From assembly GCA_013400155.1 (NCBI GenBank), contig VXBM01000214.1:813328-877327 (forward strand): a stretch of DNA of 64,000 nt, written 5' to 3'. Origin of the DNA: Helopsaltes ochotensis (Eukaryota > Chordata > Aves > Passeriformes > Locustellidae). The notes beneath the pieces were generated by a model. It did no database searches. It had not been told where the DNA came from and saw only the letters and a program-made list of their open reading frames with translations. A program made the translations under genes and the position numbers. This document shows positions 12,601-27,600 of the stretch, one piece after another. How positions within the stretch are numbered: the first letter of the stretch is position 1; each line of letters starts with the position of its first letter.

Positions 12601-15600
12601 GCTTTATATATGTCTGGAATTTGAATCACACAAATATTTAAATTATAATGTAAATTTAAATTTGCTGGTAAATACTAACAGAAAAACAGAATAAGAGCAA
12701 CAGAAATTCTTCAACTTTGGGCATCTGGAAATGCTTGCATAATTATTTTTGATTTCAAAGATGAAAACTTTTGTTGAAATAAAAGGGTTTTTATGTAATA
12801 GGACAGTAATTTACATATTTTTATTTAAATAATTTATTGCCATTATTATTAATTTATAATTTTTAGAGGAATCTCCTTGTATTTTATGCTTTTTTTACAA
12901 TGGTAAATTACTTGAACGTGTGAGTGTCTCAGCTCCTGGAATATTATTTTTTTTTGATCATCAATCTACTGCAAGGTTGGTGGGGGCTAAAAATGTGATC
13001 TCAACATGCAGCTGTAGCTCCAAAGCCTGATGAAATAGCATGAAAAACTTTAGTTTTAATGGCCTTTGGCATGATTTAAAACCCTGTAACAAGTTGATGG
13101 TATGGCTAAAAATTATAAAGAATGGCATAAAAAACCTAAAAAGAAAAAAACTATCCCAAATTAATTTTTCTGCAAAATGAAACATGCACTGGCTGGTTTA
13201 TAATATGTTCTCTTAATGTCATGTTATTTTAATGTGCCAGCATATCTTTACTTCTACTTCTTATAAGCCAAAATCTACAGCTGTCTGCATCCATACAATT
13301 TCAGACAAAATTAACTCTTTTCACCTGAAGTTTATCAACTTGGACTTTCACAGCTTCCAGAGAACCAGTAAGAAGATAAAAACGAGACAAAGAATATCTG
13401 GCTTCTGTCAGGTAACTGTTCAGTTCTTCATAAGCCACTTTGTAAATGCTCCACTGATCAAGAACGGATTGCAACAATATCTTCAGTTGGCTAACCTGGG
13501 AGAGGAGGGGAATAAACACAAAAGTAAATTAAAAGCATTCCAGCTATTTGTGATTTGTTTAAATTATTTTTTTCCTTCGGAGCTCACATGCCTCTTGTCC
13601 TACATGCCTAATCTTAAATCTATTGGATAATGAAGATCTTGTAGAAATGTCATCTGGGCTTATATTGGTAACAGCATAAAGTTCTACTTCATTTTATAAA
13701 GGTTGGAGTGTAAAGATTTCAAAATTCATTTTACTTTGATTCAAAGTAGGATCAAGAGAAATTTGTTGAGACTACACATATCCCTAAGGCAGGGAAATCA
13801 GTCTATGGAAATCAGCAGAGAGACTAAGCACTGACACACTGCATTCCTCCTGAGAAGGCAGACTGATGTCGATCAAACTTTGAATGTTGAAAATTAATGC
13901 TAATCTCTTCCTTATTCTGTGAGACCTGTGGGCTTGAAAAGTTTATTCCTGACAGATAATTTGGTACCTTTACACTAAATATCAGGAAGCATCTAAAAAG
14001 CTTCAATTGCAATGACTTAAAAGCACTGTTGAAACAAGAAATATTATACTCATTTTATGTGGAGTGTACACACAAACTTGGGGATTGATGGCAAGAGAGA
14101 TGGAAAGATTCAGGGTCTATTCCCCTAAAACAAGGAAGAAATCCACCACCTGCAACCTTAATTCTCCCTCTCCTTCATGCCTTATTCCTACAGCTGTAAT
14201 TTTCCCCTTACAGATTTACCATGTGATCCAAATTGGCCCAGGAATGGTTAATTTCTTTCAGTGTATTCATAACAGCAGAAGAGACTTCTTTTTTCTTGTT
14301 CTGTACCAAAGAAAGACCACTCTGTTCTACATTTTCTACTTCTTTTTCCTTTGTTCTTATTGATTCTTCTAATTCCTAAGGGGAAAAAAAAAGACAGAAA
14401 AAGAAGACACCTGAGTATTTCTGCTTGTTTAATTGGCTAAGTAATACCTTGACACAGAAAAGATGCCCATAAACTCCTTAGTTTAAAAAATAAGAGACAT
14501 GCTGTCATATTTTGACTTTTTATTCTCAAGGCATTCACATCTCATCAGCAATTTCATTGAATATTTTAAAGTCTAGCAGTTTGTTGTTGATTTAAATAGA
14601 AGCACGTCCTCTACATAAAACTTTTGTATAATTTTCTGTTCTCTTGTAACAGTAAAAAACTCATTAAAAACAGCCCTTCCTAACTGGGAAATTGCCTGTA
14701 TCATTTCATAGCACGGTGCAGGGAGATCGAAGAAAGTCCTGCAGCGCTCCAGAGACTGAGCGCTGCAGAGCAGAGCGGAGCTCTCTCTGACTCATATGGA
14801 AGATCTGGGGCTTCAGGCAGACAAACACTGAGTCTGAGCAGAGAGGGGCAGTAAGGCTGGCAGGCTTCAGGCCAGCACAGATTTGTGCATACCTTGTCAG
14901 TATGACACAGAAAGTAGACTGTGAAGTGACAGCAACCTTGTGTTACCCCTACATAAACTAGCACACCATGTGATCTCAGGTTTTTTTGTGATTTTCTGCA
15001 TGACTCTCTTTACCGAGAGAAACAGTTCAAGAGAAAGAAAAGAATACAACAGAACTCTGGTCAACCTGAAACCCCAGGATTTAAATAAAACTCACTCCCT
15101 GTGAATCCCAAAACACAACAAGTGAACCACTGCTGTAAGAGACTTTACAGTGTAGATAGTTAGGAAGTATTTGGAGCAAAATTTTCCCCAGTCTTGCCAA
15201 CACTTGTTATTAACAGAATTTATCCCTGCATAAATATGACACATTTTTGTCTATATACATGTTTGTGAGAGCATTTTTTGTGGCACTATTTATTCTTTAT
15301 TATTAGCCTTTTTTTTCTGCATTATTTCACATTTCTTCAAATACCTAGCCATGACCTTGTTCCAGAGCACAGCCAGAGTAATACATAATTTTTTACCCCG
15401 CTGACAACAACACAAACACTTCTAAGTTGAACATAATAAATCTGACTTTCCAAAAAGTGGATTTTAGTACTAAAAAAGTCATTTAACTTCATACAAGGTT
15501 GCTCCAAAATTCAGAATGTAAAATAGGCAAAAGTTTCAAACACCAAGATCAGCAAATATTTCTGGTTCTCTTTGAAAAGAGCTTTTTTTTATTCATAATT

Positions 15601-18600
15601 TGAAACTCATAACTGGAAATGCATTATTTTTTCTAACCTATGACAGGAAAAAATGGTTGACTTCACTTATTAATATGACACTAAGCAGCAACTAACATCG
15701 GTTAATAAATAAACTCCAGCTTTTGTACTAGTTGAGCCGGATATCTGGGAGTGTCTGACACAGTTATTTCTTAAACAATTTGTTTCTCTGCTGATCAAAG
15801 TCTTGCCATTCATAACTAACTCCCCAAGTGTATTTGCTAACTTCCTTGACCAAAAGGAACCAAAAAGGTGATAAATCAGATTCAGCTTTGAACTCCAGCC
15901 AAGCACAGATTGCTGATAATGTCAGGCTATGTTAAATTACTCTTGCTTCAGTTGTATGGGTTTATTGTGCTGAAACCATAAAGACACCTGAATTAAAGCT
16001 AAGCACTTCAGATAGATTGAAAACTTAGGTCAAAAATTTCAGAAAAAAATTTGACCTCTAACATACCTAACCTAACCACTCTATTTGCCTTTGTAGAAAC
16101 AAAGATGGCTTTAATATACTAGTGAATATAGAGCAAATTCTTTTATACATTTCATTTGAATTTACAATTGTTCTCTTTGTGAAGAGATGAATGCTAGATT
16201 ATATTGGTCCTATTAATTAAAGTCATACAGGAGAGATAAATAAACACAGTTCCTCACTCGCTTTTATGGGGATGAGAACACCAAGATTTTGTGTATTCAC
16301 TTGGCCTGACAGACTTCTAATTTGATCTGGCGTGAAATGTATTATATGGTATCTGGCAGGACAAAATTCTTTTGAACAACAATTATGTGATGCCTGATAC
16401 AGTGTGGAGGCCTTGTCTATAAATACAAAAGTATCTGTTCTGCCTACACCTGTAAGCTTTAACTCTGGCCTGAGAGGCCCAGAGGTAAGCTTCTTACTAT
16501 TTAAATATGTGCTACTCTGAGTAAGATGTTCAGAGACAACTGTGATTCCCAGTTCACTGCTGTGTCATCCTTGTATGAATTCCATGTGAAAAACAGTGGT
16601 GGTCTTGAACTTACATGCATTACGTATAGTTGCACTTTTCCTCACCTCATCTTTGCACATTACAATCATGGCTCTCTCTCCTTTTCTGGATAGTTAAATA
16701 TTTGAAAAAAACCAAAACAACAAAAATCAATCCCCAACTTTCTGAATGAGGGCATAAAACTTTCTTGGATTCTAGAGTTTTTTTCCAGATAGTCAGGTGG
16801 AACATATCACATGGAAAAAGAATGAAAAAAAAGTGAGGCCTGGAGAAAAGATAGTGAAAAGTCAGTAAAAACCCATAAGACTGGCTAACAGATTTGACAA
16901 CACATTCCTTTGACAGTCTTCTGGTTCACTATGCCTAGCATGCTTTGAAATGTCCAGTGTAAAAATAATGATGACTTTAGTTGGTCTTAAGCAACTTTGA
17001 GACGTTGTGGCTCCTTCCTTCTCTTTTATTGCTTGCACCTTAGGAATGAAATCTTTCCTTTACCCAAGTCAAGAAGAGTTGAGTCACTGACTTCACCAAT
17101 ATGAAGATTTCACATGGATTTATCATGCGTTGTTCCAAACTCTTGGAAAGAGAACACTGTTATTTATAAGTAGACATTACCTGACAGTCTTTCAAAGCAT
17201 TCTGCACTGAAGCCTGGTCTCCAATTTTTTGTTGCTGTTTCAGCTTCTTCTCTTGGGTTTCAAACCAAGTTTTTAGGCACTGCACATTATTTTCATATTC
17301 TGTCCAGGACTCCTGCAGACTTTCCAAGAGCTGGATCTGCAAAGGAAAATGAATATATACTTTCTCATACAATTATGTTTATTGTTGGGTCAATTATATA
17401 AATCATTGAGGACCAATGCAAAGTAGTGCCTTCTTGCAATTCAGTGCTTTCAGAATTTAAAAACAGTATATACATTCAAATTTAAATATATCTAGTATTT
17501 TTAATAGAATTAATAATAACCCTGGCTTCATTTAGCTTGGGGAAAAGAGGGAAAAGGAATCATCTCACTGTGCTGTCTACTCGGTATAGGGAGGCATGGG
17601 GAAAGTGGAGGCAGACTATTGTGGGAGATAATAAAAGGAGAAGATGTAACAGTCACAAGTTGCAACATGGAAAATCCTGATTGGAAACAAGACAAAAACT
17701 TGTCCCCCACCAGAGTGGTTAAGCATGAATTAACTAACCAGAAGAGTTTGTGGAATCTCTCCTTGGAAATTTTCAAGATTCAGATAACCAAATCCCCTCT
17801 GATCTAACTGTAAAGTTAGCTCTGTTTGAGCAGGAGATTGACCTAGATGACCTGCAGAGGCTTCCAACCATTATAATCTTACTGTTCTGTGCATTTTGAA
17901 AGTTCACTCCAGAGCAGTTAGGTTTTTTCCTTTACCTTTTCTGTTATCAGGCCTTGCAGGATCTGCCAACGTCTGTTCATTGCTCCAAGCTGTTCTGCAA
18001 AATCAGTTTTGTCACTGCGTTTACTTTCAACATCCTGGCTGCTGATTTGTAGCACTGATTGGTTCACAAAGTCGACAGTCAACTGTTTGCAATTTAAATC
18101 TATCTTGAAACCCTAGGAAAAAACCAAAATGGAACAAACAAAGCAGCACGTGAGTACCACAGTTTCTCACCTTCCTGCACAATAAAGTGTTCAACAGCTA
18201 CATCTTTAGCACCATTCAACTAGAAGGATTTTTTAGCAATTGACCAGGAATTAAGAAAACAAATGCCTCCCACTGTAAGCAAAGAGCAGGTTCAGCACCA
18301 CTTGATGAAGCTCAATAGGCACAAGTTTATGGACCTGATGAGATGCATCCCAGGAACCTGAGCAAGCTGAAAGATGGTGTTGCCAAGCCACTTTCCATCA
18401 TATTTGAAAAGTCATGGTGGTCAGGCAAATACCCAATGACTGGAAATAGGGAAACATCTCTCCTATCTTTACAAAGGGAAGGAAGGAAGATCTGGGTACC
18501 TACAGGCTGGTTAGGCTCACTTCTGTGTCTGGGAAGATCACGGAACAGATCCTCATGGAAGCAATGTTAAAGAACATACAAGCCAAGGATATGATCCAAG

Positions 18601-21600
18601 GCAGCCAGAACAGCTTCACTAAGGGCAGGTTGTGCCTGACCAATCCAATGGCCTTCTATGGATGACTGCACCAGTCAACAAGAGAAGACTGACTGATGCC
18701 ATCTACCTAGAACTCCGTAAGGCTTTTGACACAGTCCCAAGTACATCCTTATCTCCAAATCAGAGAGACATGGGTTTGAAGGGGGGCTATTCTGTGGATA
18801 GGGATTTGGCTGGATAGATGCAGCCAGAGAGCTTTGGTCAATGACTCTGTGTCCAGGTGGAGACCGGTGATGAGTGGTGTCCCTCAGGGCTCTGCTTTGC
18901 GACTGATGCTCTAATACCTTTATCAATGACACAGAGAGATCAAATGTATCCTCAGCAAATCTGCAGGAGAAATGAAACTGAGCAGCGCAGTTGATACAAC
19001 TAAAGAATGGGACACCATCCAGGGGACCTGGACAAACTTGAGAACTAGGCCCGTGAGAATCTCATGGAGTTCAACAAGTCCAAGTGCAAGGTGCTGCGCT
19101 TGGGCTGGGGAGATGAACTCATTGAGAACAGCCCTGAAGAGAAGGATTCTGGAGTTCTCATGGATAAAAAGCTGAACATAAGCCAACAGGATATGCTCAC
19201 AGCCCAGAAACCCAACTGCAATGTGGGCTGCTTCAAAAGAGGAGTGGCTAGCAGTTGGAGGGAGGTGATTCTGTCCCTTTGCTCTGCTCTAGCAAGACCC
19301 TGCCTGGAGTACTGCATCCACTCTGGCAGATTCAAGAAGCTTTACTAATGTGCATGGTGCTTTGGATTTTCTTAGAAGCTAAGATAAGATATTAAAAATT
19401 ATATTCCTGCCATAAGTAAACAGCAGAGTAAATGTAATTATGGCTTCTTTTTCACAGTATCAAACATTTTTGTAGTTCTAACTTGTGTACAATTCCAACC
19501 ACTCCACAAAGTTAGTGAATTTTTTTCCCTAAATCACTTATATTTTACATATTTCTATATATTTAATTGTGGTAATAATGGAGATAATTCAAAAGGAAAA
19601 TTAGTAATTGCCACTCAGTACCTTGTACTTCTGGACGTAACCCTGAATTGCCTTCTGTCCTACTACATTTTTTATGTTTTCTTCATCCTTCTGAATTACA
19701 TTTTCCATCAGTGAAATCCAGCTCATAACTTCAGTGATGGCATGACGAGAAGGAATTTTGTCCATCTGGAGCTGTTGAGATAACCAACTTAGAACTTGTA
19801 TTGTGAAGAAAATGTGTAAGAATTCCTTTGCATTTACACAGTTTCAGTAGTTGATAGAGTACTGCTTACCTGCATTTAATTACTCAAGAATATGTTCTAT
19901 GACATTTTTAGGTGGACATATATATTTGCATTAAAAGACAATTCAGAGAACTACAGAATGGCACTGTTTTGTTTACTATCACAGACTCAGCTAAGACTTG
20001 TGACCCTTCCTCTGTCCCTGTAGATCACAAAAAATACTCTGAGAGCATTCTAAGTTATAAACTAAAGTAACAGCTTAGACTGATAACCCCCTAGCAACTA
20101 TATATTAAGGCAACTTTTCAATCAGTATAATTCTTCAAGTTCAGTATTATAGCATTAAAACCCCAAAACTACACAACCAAAAGCCTCGTGTGCCTACGCA
20201 TAGCAAAAATCAAGAATATTTTTAGACCTTTTTTGTCTTTCACAGACTTGAACCTAACTTACTCAATGTCAACAAAACCACTACCCAAACCTGACAGAGC
20301 ACAAGGATCTAAAATCCTTCTTTATAGAAAGTATACCAATGTGTTGAAAAAAACCTCACCTGTTCTTTGGTTAAAATTAAACAAATGTAACTATGAAGTC
20401 TGAAATGCTGATGGGTACTAGACAGGCAGAATTTAAAACTAAGTGTATGCTTTCTCACAATAAAACAGGAGTAACTTTTTTCTTATCTTTCCTCACATGG
20501 ACAAATTGAGAAAGGAAGCAACTAGTCAGTGGCAACTGTACCATCTTAGTTTTCTGGAATATCAAAGGCCATCCTGCCTTTCTTACCTGGTGCAACTTCT
20601 CTTGTACTGCTGGGATTTGTGTGAGAAGCTCTGTCCACTGGGTTTCAATGTGGGACAATCCTGCACGCAATGCAGCTGTATCTACTTTCTTAAGCCTGAG
20701 GAGTTGGTTCCCGGTACTCAGGACAGATGATTTCTGTGATGATTTAGCATCCACTTCTTTTGAAAACTCCTGTAAGCAGAACCATTTTTTGTGGAAATAG
20801 TTATGTACTTTATTTTACTTGAGGTTTTAGAACCTCAGAAAGCTAAGAATATCATCCTTTCCCTTCAAAATATGTACTTTCTATTAGTATTCATTAGCTT
20901 TATTTCAGAATAAGTTAGAAAAAACTTGTGCTTAGTCATAAAACCATCTTCTGTTTCCAGAATCCTCAAGATTTACAATCCTTGTATATAGCAAAGAAGT
21001 GCTTAATGTGCATACACACCAGCATTTTGAAGAACAGCCTACTTACATACACATAGATGATGAGAAGAAGTATAACCATTTCATTAATCAACTGTTTAAT
21101 TGTAATTGGAGAGAAATAGGTGTCCTAGGTTCATGAACAACTTACCAAAAAGGAGTTCAGGTGGTCTCGGACAGTTTCTAGTTCCTGAGGAACAGTCAAA
21201 GACTGCTGGCTCCAAAACTCAAGTCGCTCCTTTGCAGATTGCAACCACTGTGTCAATTCATTTGATTCACTCTGATACCTGGGAAGATGCGTAAAGAAGA
21301 CTGAAACAGTCATCGCCACTTCTTGCCTCCAACTGAAGAGTCTTTCCTCCATGTGTTAGAGGAAGATACTGAATGCCAGACCTGAAATTTTATTTTCAGC
21401 AAACTTCAGAAAAACATTATTTAATTTTACAGACAGGTATTGTATCAGGAAGCTCCTATTTTAGTCACTATGGTCACAATTTCTAACAGTGCCTTAGTTT
21501 TGCCTTTAGAAAAAAAGTTTAATGAAGGATAGTAAATAGGTCCAAAAACTCTTTGGACAAGCTGTAACCCCACCCAATGCACATAAACAGACTTTTCACT

Positions 21601-24600
21601 TCCATTAGAAGGCTCAGTCTTCCTAAATCTTTACCAAAAAGGATCTCAGAATTATTTTTTTTTTCAGAAACCATCTGTAGCGGTTAATATCATTTCACAT
21701 GCCAAGCAACTAATGAGACAACAGAATATGAATGCCCACACATGAGCCAGGGATTCATACACAAAGCTTTTATGCCAATTAGATAATTAATTTCAAAAGT
21801 AGCATATGAACGTTAGCAAGGTAGCAAAAGCTCCTGTCCACGTATGCAAGGACACAGACCCACAAGAACCCAGAATCTGAAATGCATCCACTAAAACATG
21901 CTGAAGCTACTCACGTTACCCAGGAAAGTCCAAGTTTTCTTATCAACCTGTATGCACATGGGGCTTCTAAATTAACCATCTAAGAAAGTATTTTCTGATT
22001 TCCTCAAATCAACTCATCTGCTACGTCTTTTATTACAAATGAGAGAGTACAACAGCACTTCTATGGAACAGAAGAGCAGTCGAATTATGACACACATCTC
22101 ACGGTAATTTCTTTTAAATATTGAATCAAATATGTCTGGGTCCAGAATGGCTTTGACCTGAAAAGCACAGGTGAAGAACCTTATATTTACCATTACATCA
22201 GCATTACCTTGTCCAGTGCTTCAGTATTGTCTCCAGCCTGTGAAGCTCCTTGGTAACTTTGCTGGTGTTACTTAACCAGCGTTCTCCTAGTTGGTTCAGT
22301 TGACCTTCGAGTTCTGAGCAGCTAACAGAAAAAAGGAGCCTCTTCCCATCATCTAGCACTTGGTATAATTTAGGCTGGTATTCAGTCAGGTTAGACCTCA
22401 GATGCTGTAATGACAGAGGAGATGGGTACATAACTGCAGGTCTCTACTACCACACTTTCTCAACATATAGTTTCCTTTTACTGCAATTTGTTGCATATCC
22501 AATGTCACCACAGAACATCAATTTTTTCCTCTGCTCCAGCTCTAGAACTCCCTGAGAACCATCATGCTGGTAATCTGCTCAAAAGCTGAACATGTTGCCA
22601 CAAACTCAATCATATCAATATGTCCATTGGTTCCTCCTTATGAAAAACTCCTCCTTTATGTAGATATTCTATACTTGAAAAGAATCTTTGTGGGGACAAC
22701 ACCATTTCTGATAGAAATTCAATAAAATTCCAGAATTTACCATCTGCTCAAAATCTACCATCTACTGCAATGAACATCAAAGATGTCTAACATAAAATTA
22801 TTAATAGTGGTTCCCTCTTCAGCCCTTCCAATGCCTATCTTCAGCTCTCTGGACATCTCACTCTTTTACTGATCTACCCTCCTGCTCCTCATGGAAACAG
22901 AAGATCAACCCATCCATCCAAACCCCTGAACACAGAGACCAATTTTTATTGTATAAGAAAGCAAAAAAGGTGATGAAAAAGGAAAAGCTGTTAATACTAT
23001 TACCCAGAATGAACGTGAAACTGAGACAAATTTTATTTAAATGGTGACTTGTGGATGGGTAAAGAATTTGTACATGTGTGCAAATATACCTGGTAAATTC
23101 CACTATCGTTACACAAATAGTATGGATTTTAAAAACATCTGTACATTGGTATAAGCTTGAGCGTAAAATGTACATGCATTCCCAATTTTCAGTTCTGATG
23201 AAAGTAATCTGAATAATAAAGTTACAAAACTATCAATCTTATAGTGAGCACTTGAACTTTCTATCGCTCTTATTTCCTCTTTCACAAAAACAGAATTTTT
23301 AATAGATTAAAAGAAATTATCTTTATATATCTGTGAGTCTGTGTATTTACACATAACATATATACAAAAAAAACCTTAGACAGTGGCTTAAAAAAATTCT
23401 AAGATAATTATAAATTTATTATGATGGATTTTTAAAGTTAAATATTGTGAATTAATAACATCTATGACATAATGGAGTACAAGAATCTGGATTTGAACAA
23501 CCTAGTTTATGTAACTGGAAAGAAAAACAAAAGAAGGAAACTAATTTAGTGTCAGGACCAATACAAACAATGCCTAGCATCAAACAAAACCAAATCAACC
23601 CCCCCACACAACAGATTGCTTAAGTTGTCCTCATACCATTGGAAAAGCAGAAAGCTGTCTGGTAAAGCAATTAAAAAAAAAATTATAACACAAAGTCAAT
23701 TTTCAAGAAAAATTTGACAGGCATTTTTCTGTAAAATGAAAAAGAATGAAAAACCCCCAACTAAAATGTCTAGTATAAGGAGACAAAAATAAAACACTAG
23801 ACCAAAGAAACAGGATGTGGTAGAAAACCTCTATTTAAACTACTTGTTGCATTTGGGGAGGAAGGCAGTTTGAGAAACCACAGCCTGCTCAGCCTCACCT
23901 TGCTCTCTGGAAAGATCATGGAGCACATTCCATTTTCAAAGACAAAAAGGATCAAGAGGTGACCAGGAATATTCAACTTAAATTCACTACCAGCCTTTTA
24001 TGACAAAATTACTGTCTCTGTGGATCAGACTGACTTCAGCATGGCCTTTGACACCATCTCCTGCAGGACCCTCCTCTAGCAGCAGAGGGAGTCCAGGCTG
24101 GATAAATGGACTGTTTGGTGGGCTGAAAATGAACTGAATTACCAGTCTCAATGCTAGTGATAAAAGGCTTGATGCCTGGATGGCAGGTTGCAATGAGCGA
24201 AGTACTCAAGAGATTATTGATATTTTATCCCAAATGTCTTCAACATCTTAATGGCATGGATCATGGCAGACAGCGTTCGCTCAGTAAATTTGTGGACGAC
24301 ATGTACATAGGGAGAGTGGTTGGGACAAAAAATGGCAGTCGGATTCCAGAGACTTTTTTCTAAATTTGAGGTTGGAGACAGCAGAAACCCTGGAAGGCTG
24401 AAGAAATGCAACTTCTGCACCTTGAGCTCACTAGCTGTGTTTCTCAGTACAGGTTAGGAAGGAAATTGGCAGTGTATTTAACCTGGCAGTTTATAAGGCA
24501 AGCCACAGCATTGGCCTATATTAGGACTGTGAACAGTTATTTTATTATCCTCATCTAGATGGTGCTGATGAGACCATATTTACTCCATCTGATTGTGCTC

Positions 24601-27600
24601 TGACCCATTTCTCACCAAGCTGAGGAGGAAGGAAGTTGTCAGGGTCCACTGTAGAACTATTAAGTTATTTAGGGACCTAGAACACATCCTTCACAAAGAG
24701 GCTGCAGGAAATGTGCTTGCTTTAGATTGACAAACAGGAGGTTAAGGGCCAGTCTAACAATGATCTACAGCTATTTAGCTGGTAGAATTAAAAAGATGAT
24801 AGAGGAAAATGCTCCTCAGTAGTGCCACACAATATAAAAATGACAATGGTGACAAACTGAAAGTTGATGTTACTGACTGGGCATTACAGAAATCCTTTTA
24901 TAGTAGGTGGTGGTGCAGGACTGCATCTGGTCCCTGGTCAGCTGTAGGATCTCCATCTTTTGAGGCTTCCAAAGCTGTTGCTGATCCAGCCCATGACAAC
25001 TGTAATGCTTTAAGTGGGAGGCTGGACTAGATGACTGTCAGTGATCCCTTTAACCCTCCTTTTCTGCAGAGAATGTCTACAAAGCACCAACCTGAAAAAG
25101 TGTAATCCGGTCTGTAAGCCTGTCCTCCGTCTCTTCTACCAAGCCAATAGTGGGGATGTTTCCTTCAACAGACTCCAGCTGTCTGGTGAGTTCCTGGTAA
25201 TCTTCATCCAGATGCATCCAGGTCTGCAAGCACAAATTATCAATGTGTATGGTGAATATGGGTAGCTAGATTTTTTTGTTGTTTTTTAATCTGAAATCCT
25301 ACAGCTAGCTGCATGGTTGTGAAAGTACAGAAGTAACAGTTCAAATTCCCAGTGAACCTGTAAAAAGACACGATCCCTGTGCCAAGCTCAACTTTTGGTA
25401 AGAACACATGGATAAGACTGTCATGCACTCCTTAACCAGCTAAAGCTAAGCAGCTCTTTAGACTTAGAGGAACACAATTTGTGCCACCTGAAGGTCACAA
25501 CAGTTAAATAGAAAAGACTGCATGTAGTCTAGCAGTGCTTTGTGTGTATGACAAAATGGACTGATGCTCATCAATTCTGTACAAGCACAGAAAAACAGCA
25601 TTATAGAATATCCTGGCGGTTGCTCACAACAGAAGTATAGAAAAAGCCACAGAAATTCTCACCTCTAGAATGTATTCCAACTCCACACCTCGTTTATGAG
25701 CCAGTTTTAATACAGCTGAAGCTCGTGTCATTATCTCTGAATGTGACTGAGTTTCCTTCAAGAGGGCCAGGCTACTCATCTTTCTAAAAAGTGTTTCTGT
25801 CAGGATCATGTGAGACTCCAACCCTTGAAAATATTCCTGAAAAATTCGGATGTGAGGGAAAGGGAGAATAGAAAAGAGAAAGTGCAATTGTTACTCAATT
25901 AATTTGTACTACAAGAACATTTTAAGACATAAGCGGTACAATCAAGTATCTACACAGAATTAGGTTCACCTTTCACTTCAAAACATTTCACGAAATCCAG
26001 CATAATTTAAAGAGGACAATGGTCTATTCAAAGAAAGGAGTCAGTCATTCTTTCCACACAAATTCCATCCTGACCTTCATTCCAAAAACAAAACCAACTT
26101 AAATCAGAGAAACAATCCCAAATATTTCTGCCTAATGAAAATGTGGAAAGTACTTGTCCTATTTGTGGGTGCTATTACCAAATGTAAATTTCTGTTGAAA
26201 ATAAATGGGGTGATGGATGAAATTGCTGTGTAGCATGACAGGACAATACTAGGAACTTGTTATGAGAATAATGATGAAAAAACCAATCTATCTGGGTTCA
26301 CCTTCAATAAAGCATTTGAAACTCAGTCTGTCAGAACATTTAATTGGCTGCAATTTAAAATGCAGTCTGGCCCACTGTTCTGAAAAGCTCCTGAATCTTT
26401 AGGAACAGATGATTAGCAATTTGCTCTCCATAAGTGTCCTGGTTTTGGCTGGGATAGAGTTCATTTTTTCTTAGTAGCTGGTACAACACTGTGTTTTGGC
26501 TTTACTACAGGAATAATGTTGATGACACACTGATGTTCTGTTTGTTGCTGAGTGGTGTTTACCCCAAGTCAAGGACTTCTCAGTTTCCCTTGCTCTGCCA
26601 GTGAGGAGGTGTGTGAGGAGCCTGGAGGGACCATGGCCAAGACAGCTGCCCTGAACAGACCAAAGGGATGTTCCATAACCCAGAGCATCATGTTCAGTAT
26701 ATAAACTGGGGGGAGCTGTCTGGAAGCTGCTGATTTCTTCTTGGGGACAGGTTGGCTACTAGTCAGGAGGTGGTGAACAACTGTATTGTACAACATTTAT
26801 TGATTCCTCTTGTGTTTATTTCTCTCTCTCCTTTCCATTGCAGTTATACTTACTATTTCAATTATTTTTATTATTAGTGCTATTAGTATTAGTATTCATC
26901 TCTTAACCCACAAGGCTTACCTTTTCTTTCCAAATCTCCTTCTCCTCAAGGAAGAAACACATAAGGAGGAAGTAGCTGTGTGGTTCTTAGTTTCCACTGG
27001 GGCTAAACAATGACAACAAGCTTACAGCCATCACTAGTCCTGAAATATATCCCGGTTTCTTACCTTATGTTTTTCAAGCAGTGACTGAACCTCTTCCTTG
27101 GAAGAAACAATCATTTTCTGGTCACCAGCCATTTTTTCTTGGCCTGTTTCCACCAGGTCAGCCAGGTCCTGCAAAGCCCGCTCATACTGCCTCTTAAGAG
27201 CCATATTCTGATTCAGATCACTCCGCCTGGATCCGATGATCATCAGCAGCTCATCATACTTATCCTGGGGGAGCAAAGGGCGGCCATGGTGATTCTTATT
27301 TCTCACCTTATGTCTACCTTATAGCAAGCTTACTGTTCTTGTACTCTCTATGAATACTAGCAGGATAACATTTATTTCCAGCTCAAAAAGAGTTTTCAGA
27401 TATACTGACTTCATTGATAAATTAACTCACCATTTAAAGACAGAAAAAATAAGCAAGACCTGCAACTCTTTAAAGTATATGCACTTGGGAAGAAAAAACA
27501 GCAGAATCCCAGAGGCTTAAGTAGCAAAGATTTGGCTTAATGCACCAAAAAACAGTGACTACCATGCAAGACACATACTGTTTGCATTTTATTTTTTATA

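Noticed and set aside
14710..14890. GC-richer patch in the e30/e31 intron as a second promoter or exon
   Set aside because: No CpG clustering comparable to 54215-54600, no conserved peptide in frame, no splice pair supporting an exon.
18343..19348. Series of ORFs on both strands resembling reverse transcriptase
   Set aside because: Fragments of a decayed CR1 with stops and frameshifts; no intact product.
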